DNA of 64,000 nucleotides from contig SJOL01006496.1 in NCBI GenBank assembly GCA_004794785.1, positions 131,218 to 195,217 of the forward strand, in the 5' to 3' direction. Below, one piece after another: positions 1 to 13,232 of this stretch. The position numbers and the translations under genes were made by a program. The DNA is from Opisthorchis felineus. Lineage: Eukaryota > Platyhelminthes > Trematoda > Opisthorchiida > Opisthorchiidae. Within the stretch, counting starts at the first letter, position 1. Each line of letters starts with the position of its first letter. Under the pieces are notes generated by a model. That model had not been told where the DNA came from. It was given only the letters and a program-made list of their open reading frames with translations, and searched no databases.

Positions 1-1857
1 ACTCTAATCAGTCAGAAGACTTAAACTGACCATGTAGTGGTTACCATGGCAGTACTATGATAAATTGTGACATTATGTCATTTTATCGGCCTGGACTCCA
101 CTACTACATGCGTGGTGCAGTACCAGGTGGAACTGACTGATCGTGGCAACTCATAGCAAATCCAAACTTACGTTTTCCAAGCGTAAGCCAAGTGCATACT
201 CGGATGTCAGGCCGTATGAATCGCTTTAATGATGCCAATACAAGACTAAGATGCTAATGGACTGTCACTGACTGTCATGACAAAAATGATGATAAATGAC
301 CGACTATGTGAGAAACACACGTGTCACATTCGTAAAGTCACTGAACAATCAGGGAAGAAAATTCCTCAGAGGAAAATGTGTTCCAGATTATGATAACCGC
401 ACCGAATAGCAAGGCACATCCGTTGAAAGCTAGTCTTCTAGTCCTATGCTGGAAACAGGAAATTCACGTCATAACCAGTTTGATATCTCTTACTGAACGA
501 GACTCAAACAACTACGTAGTTTACGGCAATATATTTCTAGGGACGCGTTCGTGCACGTCTAACACAATGAAAGAAGCCAATTATGTCTGGTTTTTGAACT
601 GGCCAACTTCAAAGAGAGGAAGTCAAAACATTACTAATAAATCTGGCAGTGGGTGGCTGCTCATGTTTCAACAGTGGTATCGCATGTATTCGGGATAACT
701 TAGCGCTGAATCTGCAGAAACCCCATTAGCACAGTTTCCTGCTGGTTGTTTGCATTCCAACTATTTGCGGAGGGAATAAATCAGAAGACAACCGCTTATG
801 ACGAACCTAGGTTACTTTTCCGCCCACTACCTACAAGCAGCATTGTACAGAAGGACGGACACTGTAGAGGTTCAGAACCATCGAAGAGTGTTTCAGGGTG
901 TTGCTAGTTTGCGGTGAGATCGAGCAGCAGTTATCAATCTTTGACTGAACGCTGTTTTCAACTCAGTAATCGAATTGCATGTGTACACTCCCCTCATTAG
1001 GTCAGGTTATTAGATTAGATGGTGCAGATTGCGAGTTATAAGGACAATCTGTATGGTGCAATAATCAACAGATATTTCCTTGAGTTTAGCTCCAAGGCTC
1101 GGTAGTTGTAGCACTTCTGGGGTGAAAAAACTCGGGTAACTATTAATTTAGTACCAATTTTGACGGGCTTGACTCCTATAGACACTGCAGTCAGTGATAA
1201 ACGGCCAGTTTACCAGTGTGACTTACTAGATGAGAGCTTCAATTTCCTTAAAATTGTAAAAAGCTGAAAAACTATGAAACGGATACCAAGGAGGACTCAG
1301 ACGTTCAGAATATAGCATCAAACGCCAAAATGTTTCACAAATCCGACTCACAACTCGCGATGAATGTAAAGTACGATTTCAGATGTAGAAAGCCTTCAAA
1401 GCGATTGAATGCTCTAAGAGAGATAGCGGGGCAAATGCTCTTTTTAACAATCGCTTTTACTCTATCCAGTCAGTTTTCTTATGAGCTGTTGGGATGCTCC
1501 CGTCGCCCTAAAGCCGACCATCGCATTGACCCAAAAATTGCTTCTAAGTCGCATTGCAAGACCAGTAAGCACAAACAATTTGGCCAAAGGGTTCGTTTTG
1601 ACCGTGAGAATCAGCATATGACAGGTTGTACGAAGCTGTCGAGTTTACGTTTTTTGTCTTGTTATATTATTTTGGAATGTTCAAGTCTGCGAGTAAAGAT
1701 GACTAAAGAAATTTCAACATATCACGACCTATATCTTCCCCATACATTGACAATATAACACAGAAATAGTCTAGTTTTAAAGGTTGCGTGCAAACTCACA
1801 CGGTTGTATTGCACGAAGAGTCCTTAAACTGGAGTCGTTAAACCAAAGGAGACTCAC
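1..1857. other. Left flank, no gene recognised
   Basis: This stretch lies downstream (on the minus strand) of the first exon of the leucine-rich-repeat gene, so it is probably the first part of that gene's next intron. I looked for a continuing leucine-rich-repeat exon on the minus strand and found none I could defend. The open frames on the plus strand (for example 378-698 and 1330-1758) start at GTG or ATG with no recognisable domain and look like chance. Confidence 0.5.
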
Positions 1858-2059
1858 CTATTTCCGGTGGCACATTACATAGCTTGTAGTTCAATGATGA
1901 TTGACGATCGGGGCTCATGCACAATACTTCCAGTTCTCTCAGGGTGAACAATTCAGCAGGGACATTTTCCAAATCTTTGCCCTGGAGTTTTAACTTGTAC
2001 ATGCTAGGATATTCCCTATCTTCTGTCTCAATGTGCAATCGCAGCGATGTGCCGGCCAT
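1858..2059 (-). CDS. First coding exon of a leucine-rich-repeat protein (partial)
   Basis: Seen: an ATG at 2059-2057 opens a 67-codon frame that ends at a strong splice donor (ATAG|GTGAGT, exon end 1858, phase 1). The peptide starts MAGTSLRLHIETEDREY. It then shows repeat-like spacing of leucines: YKLKLQGKDLENVPAELF, LRELEVLCMSP and KLCNVPPEIG, the last being the end of an LRR unit followed by the usual proline and isoleucine-glycine. Known: such repeats form a curved protein-binding solenoid, usually cytoplasmic when no signal peptide is present, and none is visible here. Inference: this is the N-terminal exon of an intracellular LRR protein whose other exons lie to the left, beyond the window. 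I do not recognise the exact family member. The first residues before the repeats are short, so the solenoid begins almost at once. Confidence 0.7.
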
Positions 2060-5000
2060 TTTGAATGCTGCTGTTTTCTCGCATCCAGCATTAATATTGT
2101 CTTCGGGTTATTGATTGTTGTTGGTTGTCAAGCCTGCATCAACCACTCAAGACCGTTCAATCACTTGACTATCTAAGCAGCTTCATTTTAAATTATAGTT
2201 GCTAATGTGATAGCAGTCTCGCTGGTCTTGTCCTCATTTGACTTGCTGCTAATGTCACGTGTGAGCATTTGGCTCGTAGGGTGATGAGGCACTGAAAAGT
2301 ACAATTCAAAATCAATGCAAATTGAGTAACCTAGATTAACGGTGGAAAAGGTGACTGCCAGCACTATTTATGCGTTTGGACTGGTCGGAACCCATGATCA
2401 GTCATCAGGTTTCGAAAGTCAGACAGAATTTTGTTCAGGTTTTCTTGTAAACGGTCATCCAAACATGTTTTAGGATTTACGAAAATGTGTGGGACATCTG
2501 TAGCTCAGTGATACTTTTTTTACCACATAAAGAACTTACTCCTGGTATACAGACAGCGGATACAACAGCTCTTTCCCAAACTGGCACATTCAAACGTCCA
2601 CATAAATCTAGTACAGCACGCGTTATCTGGTCCTCTAATCGATGTCAAGTGCAGGACGTCAAAATTACCTTCCGGCATATTCGGTTTCCAGCCGGTGATG
2701 CTGCATTTAAGTACGGCCCATTAGACAGAAGCAGTGTTTTGACCAAAGGTTTAGAAAGTGGATACAACAGGCAAATACTTGGATGTTTCAACCACACTTG
2801 TGAGCACTAATGGCAATGAACGTGGGTGTACTCCGTGACATCAGGGAATGGGTATACAACTATTAAGACTGTCATGTTTGCAGAAACCACAATCAAGTTA
2901 ACTTTGGAAAACATACCCGCCACACTTCAACTCGAATGTACCAGCCTCCAGGCTTCCGAGATATACACTTTTGTCAAATCTCATGAGAAAACCTTAATCC
3001 AACAATGAAGAAGGTTAATGTGAATGTCTTTGAAATAAGCCTGACAGACAACCATAATGATGCTAATTATCCGGTCGTCGTGTTTGGTCAATTAAGTTTC
3101 AACTCAGTAGCGCACAAATACTTTGCTGCTATGAATGTGGTGATTAAAACAGAACGAGATATTTCGGTTGAAAAGATTGTCGTCAGCACAGATAATAATG
3201 AATGACAGTCAGCTATTGTAGGACCTCAGGATCAGAGTCTCTTCAACAGGCCCCCAAATGACTTGCCTTGTTCCCAGAACAAAACGGAGGTAAACACCCT
3301 CAGTATTCAATGCACTTAGTGACTCCAGTCGTTGAATGCAGGATTTTCGCAGTAGACTTTCTTAGTACGATATGCGTCTGAATCCAAAGGAGCCCCAAGA
3401 AATGAACTTGTAGGTATAGCAACGTTGAAGCGAAGTAACTGCGCTTTACTTATTCACAGTTCAATAAATATTCTGCAGTAACTCCCCACTGCGAAGGTCT
3501 ACAGTGACTAATTCTATACCGTGACTGATCCCTTTCGTCAAAGCCCGGCTGAGAACATGTTACTGCCAGTGTTTGACAAGAACTTAGTAACCATTCATCC
3601 AAATTACTGATCCACATCTAGGCTAAATGAACATTCCAAATCGCGTACTGAGATGTACTTCATTCGCGGAAAATCAACGGCGTTCACTCACTAGTATCAC
3701 AGGGAGGGTACTATAACTGGAAATTGAGTTGCTTATACTACTTGCGTAAGCTTTCGATGTGCCAGAGCTACAGATGGACAAACTGATGTTGCGTTCTCAA
3801 CCAAAGGCTCACGACTTAAAACGACATCAAACACAAGGCTCTAAGAGAAAACTCATGTACACACAAGCAAATACGGATAATACAAGTAGTGCATTTTCTC
3901 AAAAAGCAATCGGGTCTTGCTTCAGCCTGAATTTAATTCCCTGTAGCACGACTGACTTTCAGGAAAACATTAAAGTGGTCTTACCTAGATGTGATAAAAG
4001 TGACACAGGAAGAATTGACGTCCGCTAACATTAAAGTTGATTTAGTATATTACAGAACCAGGTAAACTGAGGTCGGAATAGCTACGGAAACAATTACTCC
4101 CCAAACTGTCGTTTTCAATGAAGAAATTCGAGTTTCGAGAGGGTCAAGCCGTTAGCCACCAGAAAAAATTCCGAAGACTCTTTTGGTAAGCTGGTCATAC
4201 CTAAGACATTCAACGTCTACGGTTCGGGTGTACCGAAGTAATGGTTTTCCCTGTTGGTCAAAATACTGGATCCATGGCTGTCAGTTACACCAGGTATGAT
4301 GTTGTGCTACAACTAAGTCCATGATATTTTTGGGAAGACCAAAGTCTTCCACTGCCCGCTGTCGATTGCTGCTGGTCAGGCATGAAGGGTTCACTTCAAA
4401 CAACGACCTCTTATACAGCGTAAAAACGGAGAGCCTGGAACGCCCGTGCTGGTTTCAAACTTATGTCTCTAAACCTAAATACCTGACTCAAACGTCCGCA
4501 AATCTGAATAACCCTTCTCATATGCGTGGGTATTAGTTTGTCAGCCGCAATTCATTATGGTGAAACACACTAGAACAGATACGATTCTCAGAAAACTCAA
4601 CGGAAGCGGTAAATACGAGAGTGGCTTTCCGTCGGAGTTGTCGAAGCATGTGAAAAAATCCAGACTTTAATCTTGTCAACTTCAGTTAAAACCTGTCACC
4701 GGGTTTTCATTTTAAAGTTCCGCGCGGAGAATCTGACAACACACTTATTTGACTATCCCAGGGGACTTCATCCTAAGTGACCTCCGACAGGATGTTGTTT
4801 CAAGATATAAGTGACTGACCGCAGTAACCGTTTGTGTCTCTTTTCCACTTATCCAGAATGTGCTTGTCAAAAAAAAAACGGATGAAAGCTCTGCCAAAGA
4901 GGAAACAAGATACATCAAGCACATCAAACTGTGATGTACGGGTTGCTTTGACTCTCTCAACCGAAACACTATATACCGCTGTAAAAACTGAAAAAAGGAC

Positions 5001-7515
5001 CGGCTTCCTTTTTTGGCTGTAAGAGCATTTTAATCGCCATCCTCTGTGTATTGAAAATCCACGCAGAAAAGACAATATCTGAATTTTACGAGTTTCTTCC
5101 CGCTGCATCACAAAAGTTTGCTAGATCTTATTTTATTCCATGGATCTAGGTAGATTACCAGCCCGGATACACTAGCGGCGGGAAAGTGGACCGCTTAAAA
5201 TAAGTACTACGTCAAATGGTTACTACGGCCACTCAATCGGAAAGCTCCTCGTCCTGAGTGATAAATCGAAAGTGTCAACCACAATACCAAAACGTATAAT
5301 CAGAGTAGCCTATTCCCAAGAAACTCTACAATATTAGCTGATCCTAACTTAAGCCATGGTCATATTCGTCAATCCGCCCACTGGTTCACTATTCACAGTT
5401 GTACTCACACAATTGCAAGAAATAGCTCTATGGATTTTCCCGTCGATTTACTGCTGGTAACACATTAGGGGCTCGAGCATGAACAACAAATGGCTGTCCC
5501 ATTCGTATGGTACAGAGGCTACAGTACAATCAAGCGAACAAAGAATTTCAAAAATGGCGACAGTTGGTAACTATTTCGTGCATCTGAACACAGCTAACAT
5601 TTTTGTAAATCCAGCGTTGCAAACTCTGCCCCTACGGAAGTACATACATGCTACTCCGTCTTCAGTGATCATTATTACATAGCTATTTTGGAGTATGGCC
5701 CTTTTGAGGAATATTCTATGTCAACTTGCTTCAGTAAATTCAGTGATTTGCATGCTTAACTCATCGTATCACTGTGTGAATCTTACCAAGTGGTAAGCTT
5801 GCGTTTATTCAAGTATTTACTTGAAATTTTTAAAGGTTCCAGATTGTTGTAAGACTGTTCTTGATTCGTGTTTTTTCTTCTTCCTAATCTCATGATGACG
5901 TATACTGGACACAAGCACAATTACTGAGATGTAACCACCTGTAAACCTGTATTGGTTTTCTGCGACGCTGGACAAAAATTACCTCGTTATGTACAAATTT
6001 CTAGTAATTCAACTTCACTTATCTCATAGGTTTGCAATACATGATGGAGATATATCATCTATCGTGAATGTGCGAGTCAGTTCTGTAAGTATGCAATATT
6101 ATTGTAGCAGTCGGCTCAGCGCATTCCTTCTGTGAGTGGTTTGTGACTATGTTCACCGCTGTTGACGCCTGTTGGATGTCCCATGTCAGCCGTCAGCAAA
6201 TGATGTTTGTCATGCCGTCATACTCACCCAGCGCAAGATTTCAAACTTTTTCACTTGTTCCTAGACACACCTTGGTTGATTTGGTCACGATTGTCTCTCC
6301 GGTAGTCGGTAGTTGAATAGCTGACTGGTCAACTAAGCAGTTCAGTAAAACAGGGTACAAAGCGATTTTATTGACAGTTTGTTCAAATATTATATTTTTC
6401 TGCCATCAGTGCCCAGCGTTCTCACAAGTGAATTAAGGACTCCAGCCTTATTATCTTAATATGTGAAGTTGTTCTTTATCGGTCTCAAATACATTTCTGT
6501 ATTTTCCACCGCGCCTTGATTTAAGAATTTTTGGTCATTCTAACACGAACTTCTGGCCGTTCGGGCGTTAGATTTGAGTCGGTATTCCAACTTCAGCAAT
6601 AGATTTACCGTAAACAAAGTTTGTTTTACTGACCACTGTAACTTCTATATCTGAATAGGAAAATTCGGAGTATCGCAGGATGAGGTAAACTGGATTCAGT
6701 GCTGTTGGTGTCTCTTGGCAGTGTTGTGCAACCTCAGGAGGATCAGTTCATTTCATCGATAAAGTGTCAACAAACGACGCCGAAATTAATTCAACTGTTC
6801 CTCACAGTGAATTCGTATAAAAAACATATTCTGGGGGTCCATAAATCAAAGGAATCTTCAACAGCTCATACTGACTAACCTTTGCTGAACACCGCTGAAT
6901 CTCACAACACGCCGCAAATCTGTTGTGGCCACAATGACTGTGCCGTTAAATTAAAGAAGTTGCCGACACCTCCGAGAAATGGATTGAGTTTTGTCAGCAT
7001 TTCCAGTTCCCTTTCACCTAATGACTGGGAATTTCGTCATTCGGACATAATACCAAGTCCAGATGTAAATCTTTGCATCCGAATAGTTTCCCTTTCTTAA
7101 TTACCCATATGGATGGCACTCACCTTTGGTAGGGTGACTACAGGCACATGGGATTATTTTTGCGTGAAATAGAGGCGCACAGCAATCTCCCGTGACCCAA
7201 ATGTCCAACAGAGAACAACTTAAAAAAACAGTCCGGTCGTATATCATCAGCCTACGCGCCAAATATTACCAGTTTAGTGTAAAAACGACAAAGCTGACCA
7301 AACCTCGTTAAACTGCACTTATATGTTCTCAAAATGCACGTAAGAAATCAGACGAATATTACAAAAATAGGTGGTATTACAGGGAAGCGTGTGGAAACAA
7401 CGTTTTCTATCAATTGACGAGCCGGCTGTTTCATAATTAGTGTCGGGGGAATCCAGGTGACAGCTTAAAAAGGCAGTGTGACCGAACATCACTGGCCGTT
7501 GTTGTGTTTAGTGCT
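2060..7515. other. Intergenic stretch between the LRR gene and the ZIP gene
   Basis: No coding domain, RNA gene or recognised repeat was found in these 5.4 kb. Several open frames of 60-107 codons exist, for example 2487-2810 and 4800-5111, but they overlap each other on both strands, carry no motif and often lack an ATG. The promoter of the LRR gene (minus strand) should lie just above 2059 and the 3' UTR of the ZIP gene just below 7516. I found no clear AATAAA on the minus strand in the few hundred bases below 7516. Confidence 0.5.
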
Positions 7516-8429
7516 TCACTCCTCTGCTGGACTCAACACAATGACTAAAGCAACCAAAGCCCAGCCAATTACAAGGAAAAGAAATTTTCCTGATTTGTCC
7601 CCTGAGTCGTCTCTGATTTCATTTGTAAGCAGTTCGCAAAACACGACATAGCAAAATGTGCCACAAGCCAGGCCCTGTAAGATAGCCTCAGCAAACAGAA
7701 AGCTCGTCGAACCTGACTGGTTAGTGACAGCCCAGCCAATCAGTGTACCGAGCGGTGATGCCCCTGAAAATGTCAATATAGCGGCAACCTGGGAAACATA
7801 CAGCTTCACGCCGTTCAGTCGCCCGTTCCTTAGATGACTTTGTTTGGTGGTCTCAGAGACCAAATTGATCCCTATGCTGATTGCAATGATTATCTTGTGC
7901 ATTGAAAGCGCAGCAAACAGGGTCAATAGGGAAGTATATGATTTGGTCAAGCCAAGTGCCATTCCCTCAAAAACACTGTGTAGGGAAATGGCGCACAACA
8001 GTGTCAAAACCCTGATCCATCCGCTTTGTATAACTGTCAAATGGTGGTGATGATGTCCTTGGTGCTCTGACTCTATCGATAAGCATTCGAATTCTGGCAT
8101 AAGCTGACCACAGGGATTGAGTGCTTCAGGGAGAATTGCAACAGTTTCAGTGACCGCAGTCAAACTGGTGGTCCGCTGACTTATAGATGAACGCTGTGAA
8201 GTGGTTCGACGAATGATTGCTCCTTGAATGGCACTACCATCTTGATGCTGCATCGGCACATCTGTCCCTGGGGTTCTGAAGAATTCCAGTGTGACCTGTT
8301 CGACACCGAGTATAAGGAAAAATCCCAGTAGTGTAACAAAGGATGCCAAGGGGAAGTCAGTTGTAACATCCGCTTTTGCTAGCGCCGATTCAAAACATAC
8401 AATGGTGTCAATGAAGACGTCCAGAAAAC
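7516..8429 (-). CDS. ZIP-family (SLC39) metal transporter, last exon
   Basis: Role (family knowledge): ZIP transporters move Zn2+ or Fe2+ into the cytosol through eight membrane helices. Seen: a splice acceptor (TTTGTTTCAG|GT, exon start 8429) leads into 303 codons ending TGA at 7518-7516. In order there are the end of helix 2 (GFLDVFIDTIVCF), helix 3 (SFVTLLGFFLILGVEQVTLEFF), a long cytosolic loop with the metal-binding cluster GHHHHH, and helix 4 with the family signature HSVFEGMALG. Helix 5 follows with the HK and SIG pattern (SMHKIIIAISIGINL), then helices 6 (VAAILTFSGASPLGTLIGWAV), 7 (FAEAILQGLACGTFCYVVFCELL) and 8 (FLFLVIGWALVALVIVL), with a short C-terminal tail. The HSxxEG motif points to ZIP subfamily II (the ZIP1/2/3 group). 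The exon joins 13233-13557 in phase 1 (G + GT = Gly). Confidence 0.93.
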
Positions 8430-9774
8430 CTGAAACAAATAAATAATTACATGAATAGTTCTCAGAAAATGTTGTACTCACGGAATCACGCACAACACAG
8501 CATCATAGGCAAAAGAAACAGAAAGATGGTTTGGCGTATGAAAAGTAGCCTCAGAACGTTCTCGATAAAATTCCTTCCGCTCGGTTCTGTAGAAAAAATC
8601 AGATATCCTACTAAAGTTACGTTAGTAGTCTAGACGCTTTCGAAGTTCAAGTGCTTAGCCCTTTCCACGACCTTTGCGCGACTGTCTTGGATGTCGCAGC
8701 CGCACTATATTAACAAATAGATGAATGAACAAGCATGATATTTTTAAAAGATAAAATGTAAAAGTTCGCAAAATCAGATCCGAATTCTGGTTCGCTTGCT
8801 AACGCGCTACTGCCTATTCCATATCAGGTATTGGGCGTTTGGTTTTTGGAAAGGAGTTATAATTCTGTATGGTGCTTGACGACCAGTAGAGACCAGCTCA
8901 TACACAAGAAGGAGGGACAAGATCGTGGTCACGCAACAGCAAATATACTCTATTTTGGGTATCCTTTCCGAGCATGTCAGCAAAGAGTTCTGAATGAAAC
9001 ACCAGAACATGCTCAAAATGATCCTACAATTTGTAATCCGTACTGCTGACTGTTCACTGTTGTCTAGATTACGACCATGTTCTTCCGTAATATTGCGGAA
9101 CTGATTTCAGATCCAGATGTTGGTGTTACGTAACCACACACGGAGCGATAGTTAGCAAAACAGACTGGAAAAATTGGCCTTTCAACGCCCAGAAAGATAA
9201 GACCAGACTATAGGCACAAATTTACTGCGAGCGGGCCAATCTAAATCCTCAATGATATAAAGTAATAACCACAATTTAAGAAAGCAGGTTGCGTTTCAAT
9301 GCAATATTATGCTGTGAGATCATTGAGTCCAGTCGGCTTCCTAGAATTCCGGGCATAAGGATGTAATTGAATGTCCTGGTATAGGAGTTCATTTTCCTCT
9401 CCCCTTCCCAAATTGCTAAATGTGCCTCTACGACTGAAGCTCAGGATTCCTGTTGGTATGTATTGATAGTTACACACTAGTTCACTCGAACAATCCGGCC
9501 GAGACATTTCTTGTAAAAAAGACCCCACCATTCAATTAAAAGATCCAAGACCTATTGTTCATGGCCTGTTCGGCCATGCACAAGCATGGCTGTGATTCAT
9601 AAAAACATCTTTTTTATGTTTGTGTACATCAGAACTGTAGAGATTCCTGTGTGCCTTACACATCAACACCTAACTCGAGAGGAGTCTGCAGCTTTGTGGC
9701 AGTCGTCAGCCGCCCTTCATGTAATGGAAAATCTTTCTTCCTCTTGAAGGAATCTTACTCATAAAATTGCCGAA

Positions 9775-9920
9775 ATATCTTCGACAGTTTGAAACCGGTT
9801 TTTCTTTTCCCGGGGCTCATCAGACAGGCGCACTCTCCGAGTTTCCGTCAACTTATGTTCTGCTTGTACCCAAATAAACAAAATTCGCGAAATAAACTCA
9901 TTTGCACACTAATCTGTTTG
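9775..9920 (-). repeat. Hammerhead-core-bearing dispersed repeat, copy 1
   Basis: Read on the minus strand, this copy runs: AGCAGAACATAAG, GACGGAAACTCGG, TGCGCCTGT, then the hammerhead-like core CTGATGA (plus-strand 9823-9817), GCCCC, a GAAA run, a short self-complementary arm pair AAACC/GGTTT, a C, and CTGTCGAAGA. The same block, in the same order, is found on the plus strand at 19540-19650 and, for its second half, at 21925-22045. The shared AGCAGAACATAAG and GACGGAAACTCGG blocks show common descent rather than chance. Stem II of this copy is poorly paired, so it is probably dead as a ribozyme. It lies in the ZIP intron in the same orientation as the gene. Confidence 0.6.
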
Positions 9921-10110
9921 TGGCTGTCGAACAGTTTTCAGCAACCTTATGAGTGTGTTCCGTGAAGAAAAAGTGCTGATATCACTCAATTATTGTACCA
10001 ACTGAAACAAGAGGGGGGCTTTGCGCAGAAAATTTAGCTGAAGAGTATCATAAATGAGGGATTCAGTTGGAATTCTGCTGAGTCTTCCGTTAAGACTAAA
10101 TTAGCGAGCA
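9921..10110 (+). repeat. Opposite-strand piece of the hammerhead repeat family
   Basis: At 9921-9950 the plus strand has GGCTGTCGAACAGTTTTCAG plus CAACC, the block that follows the hammerhead-like core in the copy at 21.99 kb. About 95 bases later (10048-10080) come ATCATAAATGAGGGATTCAG and then TTGGAATTCTGCTGAGTC, matching 19450-19490. It abuts the minus-strand copy 9775-9920 head to head, so two copies of one family meet here in opposite orientation. Confidence 0.5.
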
Positions 10111-13100
10111 AATAAGTGTTTTACGAGGTTTTCTTTTTCCTTTTTCTAGGCTTCTTCCTAGACAAATTCCTAGCTGAATCGATATGGAAGCTACGTAAGA
10201 CCCGTCGATCTTTGCAGTTTCTCAGAACTACTGAGGATAATCCGTTCCTAGTCTTTGTGTGCTAGTATCTTTGTGTACCACACAAAATAAGCTTAGATAA
10301 CCGTTTTCTACTTGACTAACTCCAAGTATGCGGAAACATTGGTCGATCACCATGAACGGTCGATCACTGCTTACGGATGACATCTAAGCTACAAATGAAC
10401 GTCACTGTACTCATGGATTGTATTTTATTTATCATTAATAAAGGTTAGTGCGTTTAATTACTTACACTATCTAGTATCTTACTGAGTCTTGTTTTACGTT
10501 TTCTGCTGGTGAAACAGTGTGTGCACACAAGTTTCAGGAAGGGTGCGGGTAGCCAGTTTAGAAGCCACTAAACTGGGATTTGAACACCAGTGGCAGAAAC
10601 GGAAATCCGTGATGTTAAACATCCACATGTGGGCGCTCCAGTCGACTTTCCGCCCAGAGTATGCCCACAACAATCCTTTTTCCACCAACATCATCCTCAC
10701 TAGAAACTCATTTTACAATTCAATCTTTAAATCCGGAGACCCCTCTCAAATTTAATTGTTCTACATATAAGGATGTCCAAGAAATTCAGAATGCTTTCTG
10801 AAACGTTTCTCAGACAAGTGAGTTTCTCTGTCCGACGGGTGAGTCTTCCGTGACAGCCAACCTGGCATGCAAATGAGTGTACCTGTCGAAATATAAGTAT
10901 GGTTATCGTGAGGTAGACATCATGTCAAGGGCGTTATCAAATTTTAGTCGTTTCTGAAACAGCGGTCAGCTTGCCGACTTTTGCGGGGCACACCTTGTAT
11001 GATGCGTCCGGCGTAAATCACTAGTGCACTGATCATTTGTTTCTGTTATCAGAGCAAACATCCAAACATTTGGGTTACAATCGGAATTACTATGTATACA
11101 CCCCAGCTGATGAGCAGAGAAAAGTAGGTTAGTTCCTACGAAGTTTTGTCCAGGTCTAAATTGCATGCAGACGGGTATATATAGGTCACTGCTGTAAAGC
11201 TAACAAACCTGGAAACTAAAGTTCAAGAACACCGTTCATTTAGACAATCATTGAGCCATCAGGGGTATCAAAGAGGGATTGATCTGACAAACTTTGACAT
11301 CGGCATTTTATTACCATGAGCTTAGAGCCGATACCTTGCTACTTTGTTAACCAATACATTCTAGTAACCACTATCAGATGTTTTTGTTTGCAGCAACTTC
11401 TCATCAAATAAAGCTGTTGCGGAAACAATGAAGATCCATTCCCCCCACATCATCTTTCCTCAAGGAGACTGCAGTGAGAAGATAAAGGGGAAGGTGGGCG
11501 ATACAGCGAAGCTGAATACGTGGAGTTGACGAAGTGTGTTACAGATGTGTTTACCACCGTGAGTGTTCGTAATGGACCAAAACACTTGTTACGTTTGCCA
11601 AAGTGCTCCTTCGCCTCATCAGTGCATCAGTGAGCATCATCTAACCGTTCATATTTACCTATAGTTAAACTAACTTATCAATGAGTTATAGGTCTTTAGT
11701 ATGTGTAAAAAAAGTCTTAACCCGTTCATGCTTACGCAATCTTAACTTCATCAAAACACTCTTCCGTGCACGCAGCCATATATCCCAGTCAGCTCTGGTT
11801 TGCTTGTAGGTTTGATTAGATAGCCCGTTTGTCAAGAGTCGCTGCTAATCACGATTGCACAATATATCTTTATACTGAAAACCAGTCCACAAAAGACGAC
11901 TGAGTTTTATTGCCCTGAAAAGACGTCACTAAAATGACTAAGCTGCGTAAAAGGACTTGCCATAAAAATTCACCAGACAAAGAGATCCTGAATGCTATCT
12001 GATACAGTTAACTTTTGTGAATGATATTCATAAACTGACATCCGTTTGCTACGTTTACCAACAACAATAGCCAATGTTTCTGGTGTAGGGTAATTCACTA
12101 ATATAGGCCACTGCTTGGAAATGCAACGTTAGACCTTTGATGGAGCTAGTCTAATTTAGTGGGGATCGCCAGCGAACCTATGCGCGACGGGGACCGCACT
12201 TTTTACAAGCGTGGCTTCGATTGGGAGAGAGTTCCTTTGGTTAGTATGACCCTTGACGTACCGAGCTGATGTGCTGCAAAGTTCAAAGACCTCTGTTTCA
12301 CAGCAAGCGAGTATGACTTGCGGAGCGAACTTAGTTTGATCTTACCTGAATCCTTTTTCCAACAGGATTTGATCAGAGGCATTTACATTGTTAAAGCCTT
12401 TGTTGATACATTGTATAAAATCCCATTTCTAAGAGTTTTAATAAACTAACCTCTCTGAAGCGATGACTACCCAGTCGCTCCCAAACATTTTCCAGTTGAT
12501 CCCATTTCTAGTTGCAAACATGCATGCGTGCCGTATGAATTATAAAAGAGAATGCGTTTGAATCACCAAATTACCAAAGTCCCAGGATGGTGAGTAGAGT
12601 GTTGTTTCTTTGAGTTGTACTTTGAGCCCCTCACCTATCATTTTCCTGCAGATAAAGAATGCCACATGCATTTTCAAAGTTAAATAAAGTTAGCTTGGCG
12701 GGAGTTTCAGTCCATTTTTACTGTTAAGTAGTCAATAAGTATGTACGTCAAACGAGGCACACAAATCACGGTGTACGATGATAGTCCTTTAGAAGATACT
12801 TCTGAAAGGAAGGGCCGTGAACCTTTTTGGATACTCCTTATCTCTGTTAGAACCGCATGGTAGATTGAAGTTCATGCTTTTTTAGGCTATTTAAGTACAT
12901 TACCTGTGTTTGGTTGCGAATTTTTCTTAGGTAGAATGTCGTGTAAAGATTGGATTCGCAGTAAAGTAGAAAACATTCGTGGAAAAATGAAACACCAGAG
13001 GCACCGGTATTTTTGCTTGAAACCCCTATTCACACACACCACTTCACAATGATTTAATTCATATATATACACGCATTTGTCAATACAGTGTTGCTGGAAG

Positions 13101-13232
13101 CAACCATTTTGGTATAAGCGCTTTTATGAGACAAGTGACTATTCCAAAAACGTAGTTTAGTCGAGGGCCATGGTTTAATATATCTAGATAAAATATGATG
13201 AGATAATATGAAAGAGTAGTAGCTCTACTTAC

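Larger units (their letters stand above)
8430..13232 (-). other. Intron of the ZIP transporter gene
   Basis: This is the 4803-bp intron between the two recognised ZIP exons, with donor G|GTAAGT at 13232-13227 and acceptor TTTCAG at 8435-8430. It contains a hammerhead-like repeat on the minus strand near 9775-9920 and an opposite-strand relative just beside it (9921-10110). The rest (8430-9770 and 10110-13230) shows no motif I can name. No coding exon is recognised inside, although a small alternative exon cannot be excluded. Confidence 0.8.

Noticed and set aside
2390..2430. CTGATGA on the minus strand (GTCATCAGG region) as another hammerhead
   Set aside because: No GAAA or stem III geometry follows, and none of the flanking family blocks is present.
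11095..11145. CTGATGAGCAGAGAAAAG as a hammerhead
   Set aside because: The box is present, but stem II cannot form, there is no stem III, and the family flanks are absent.
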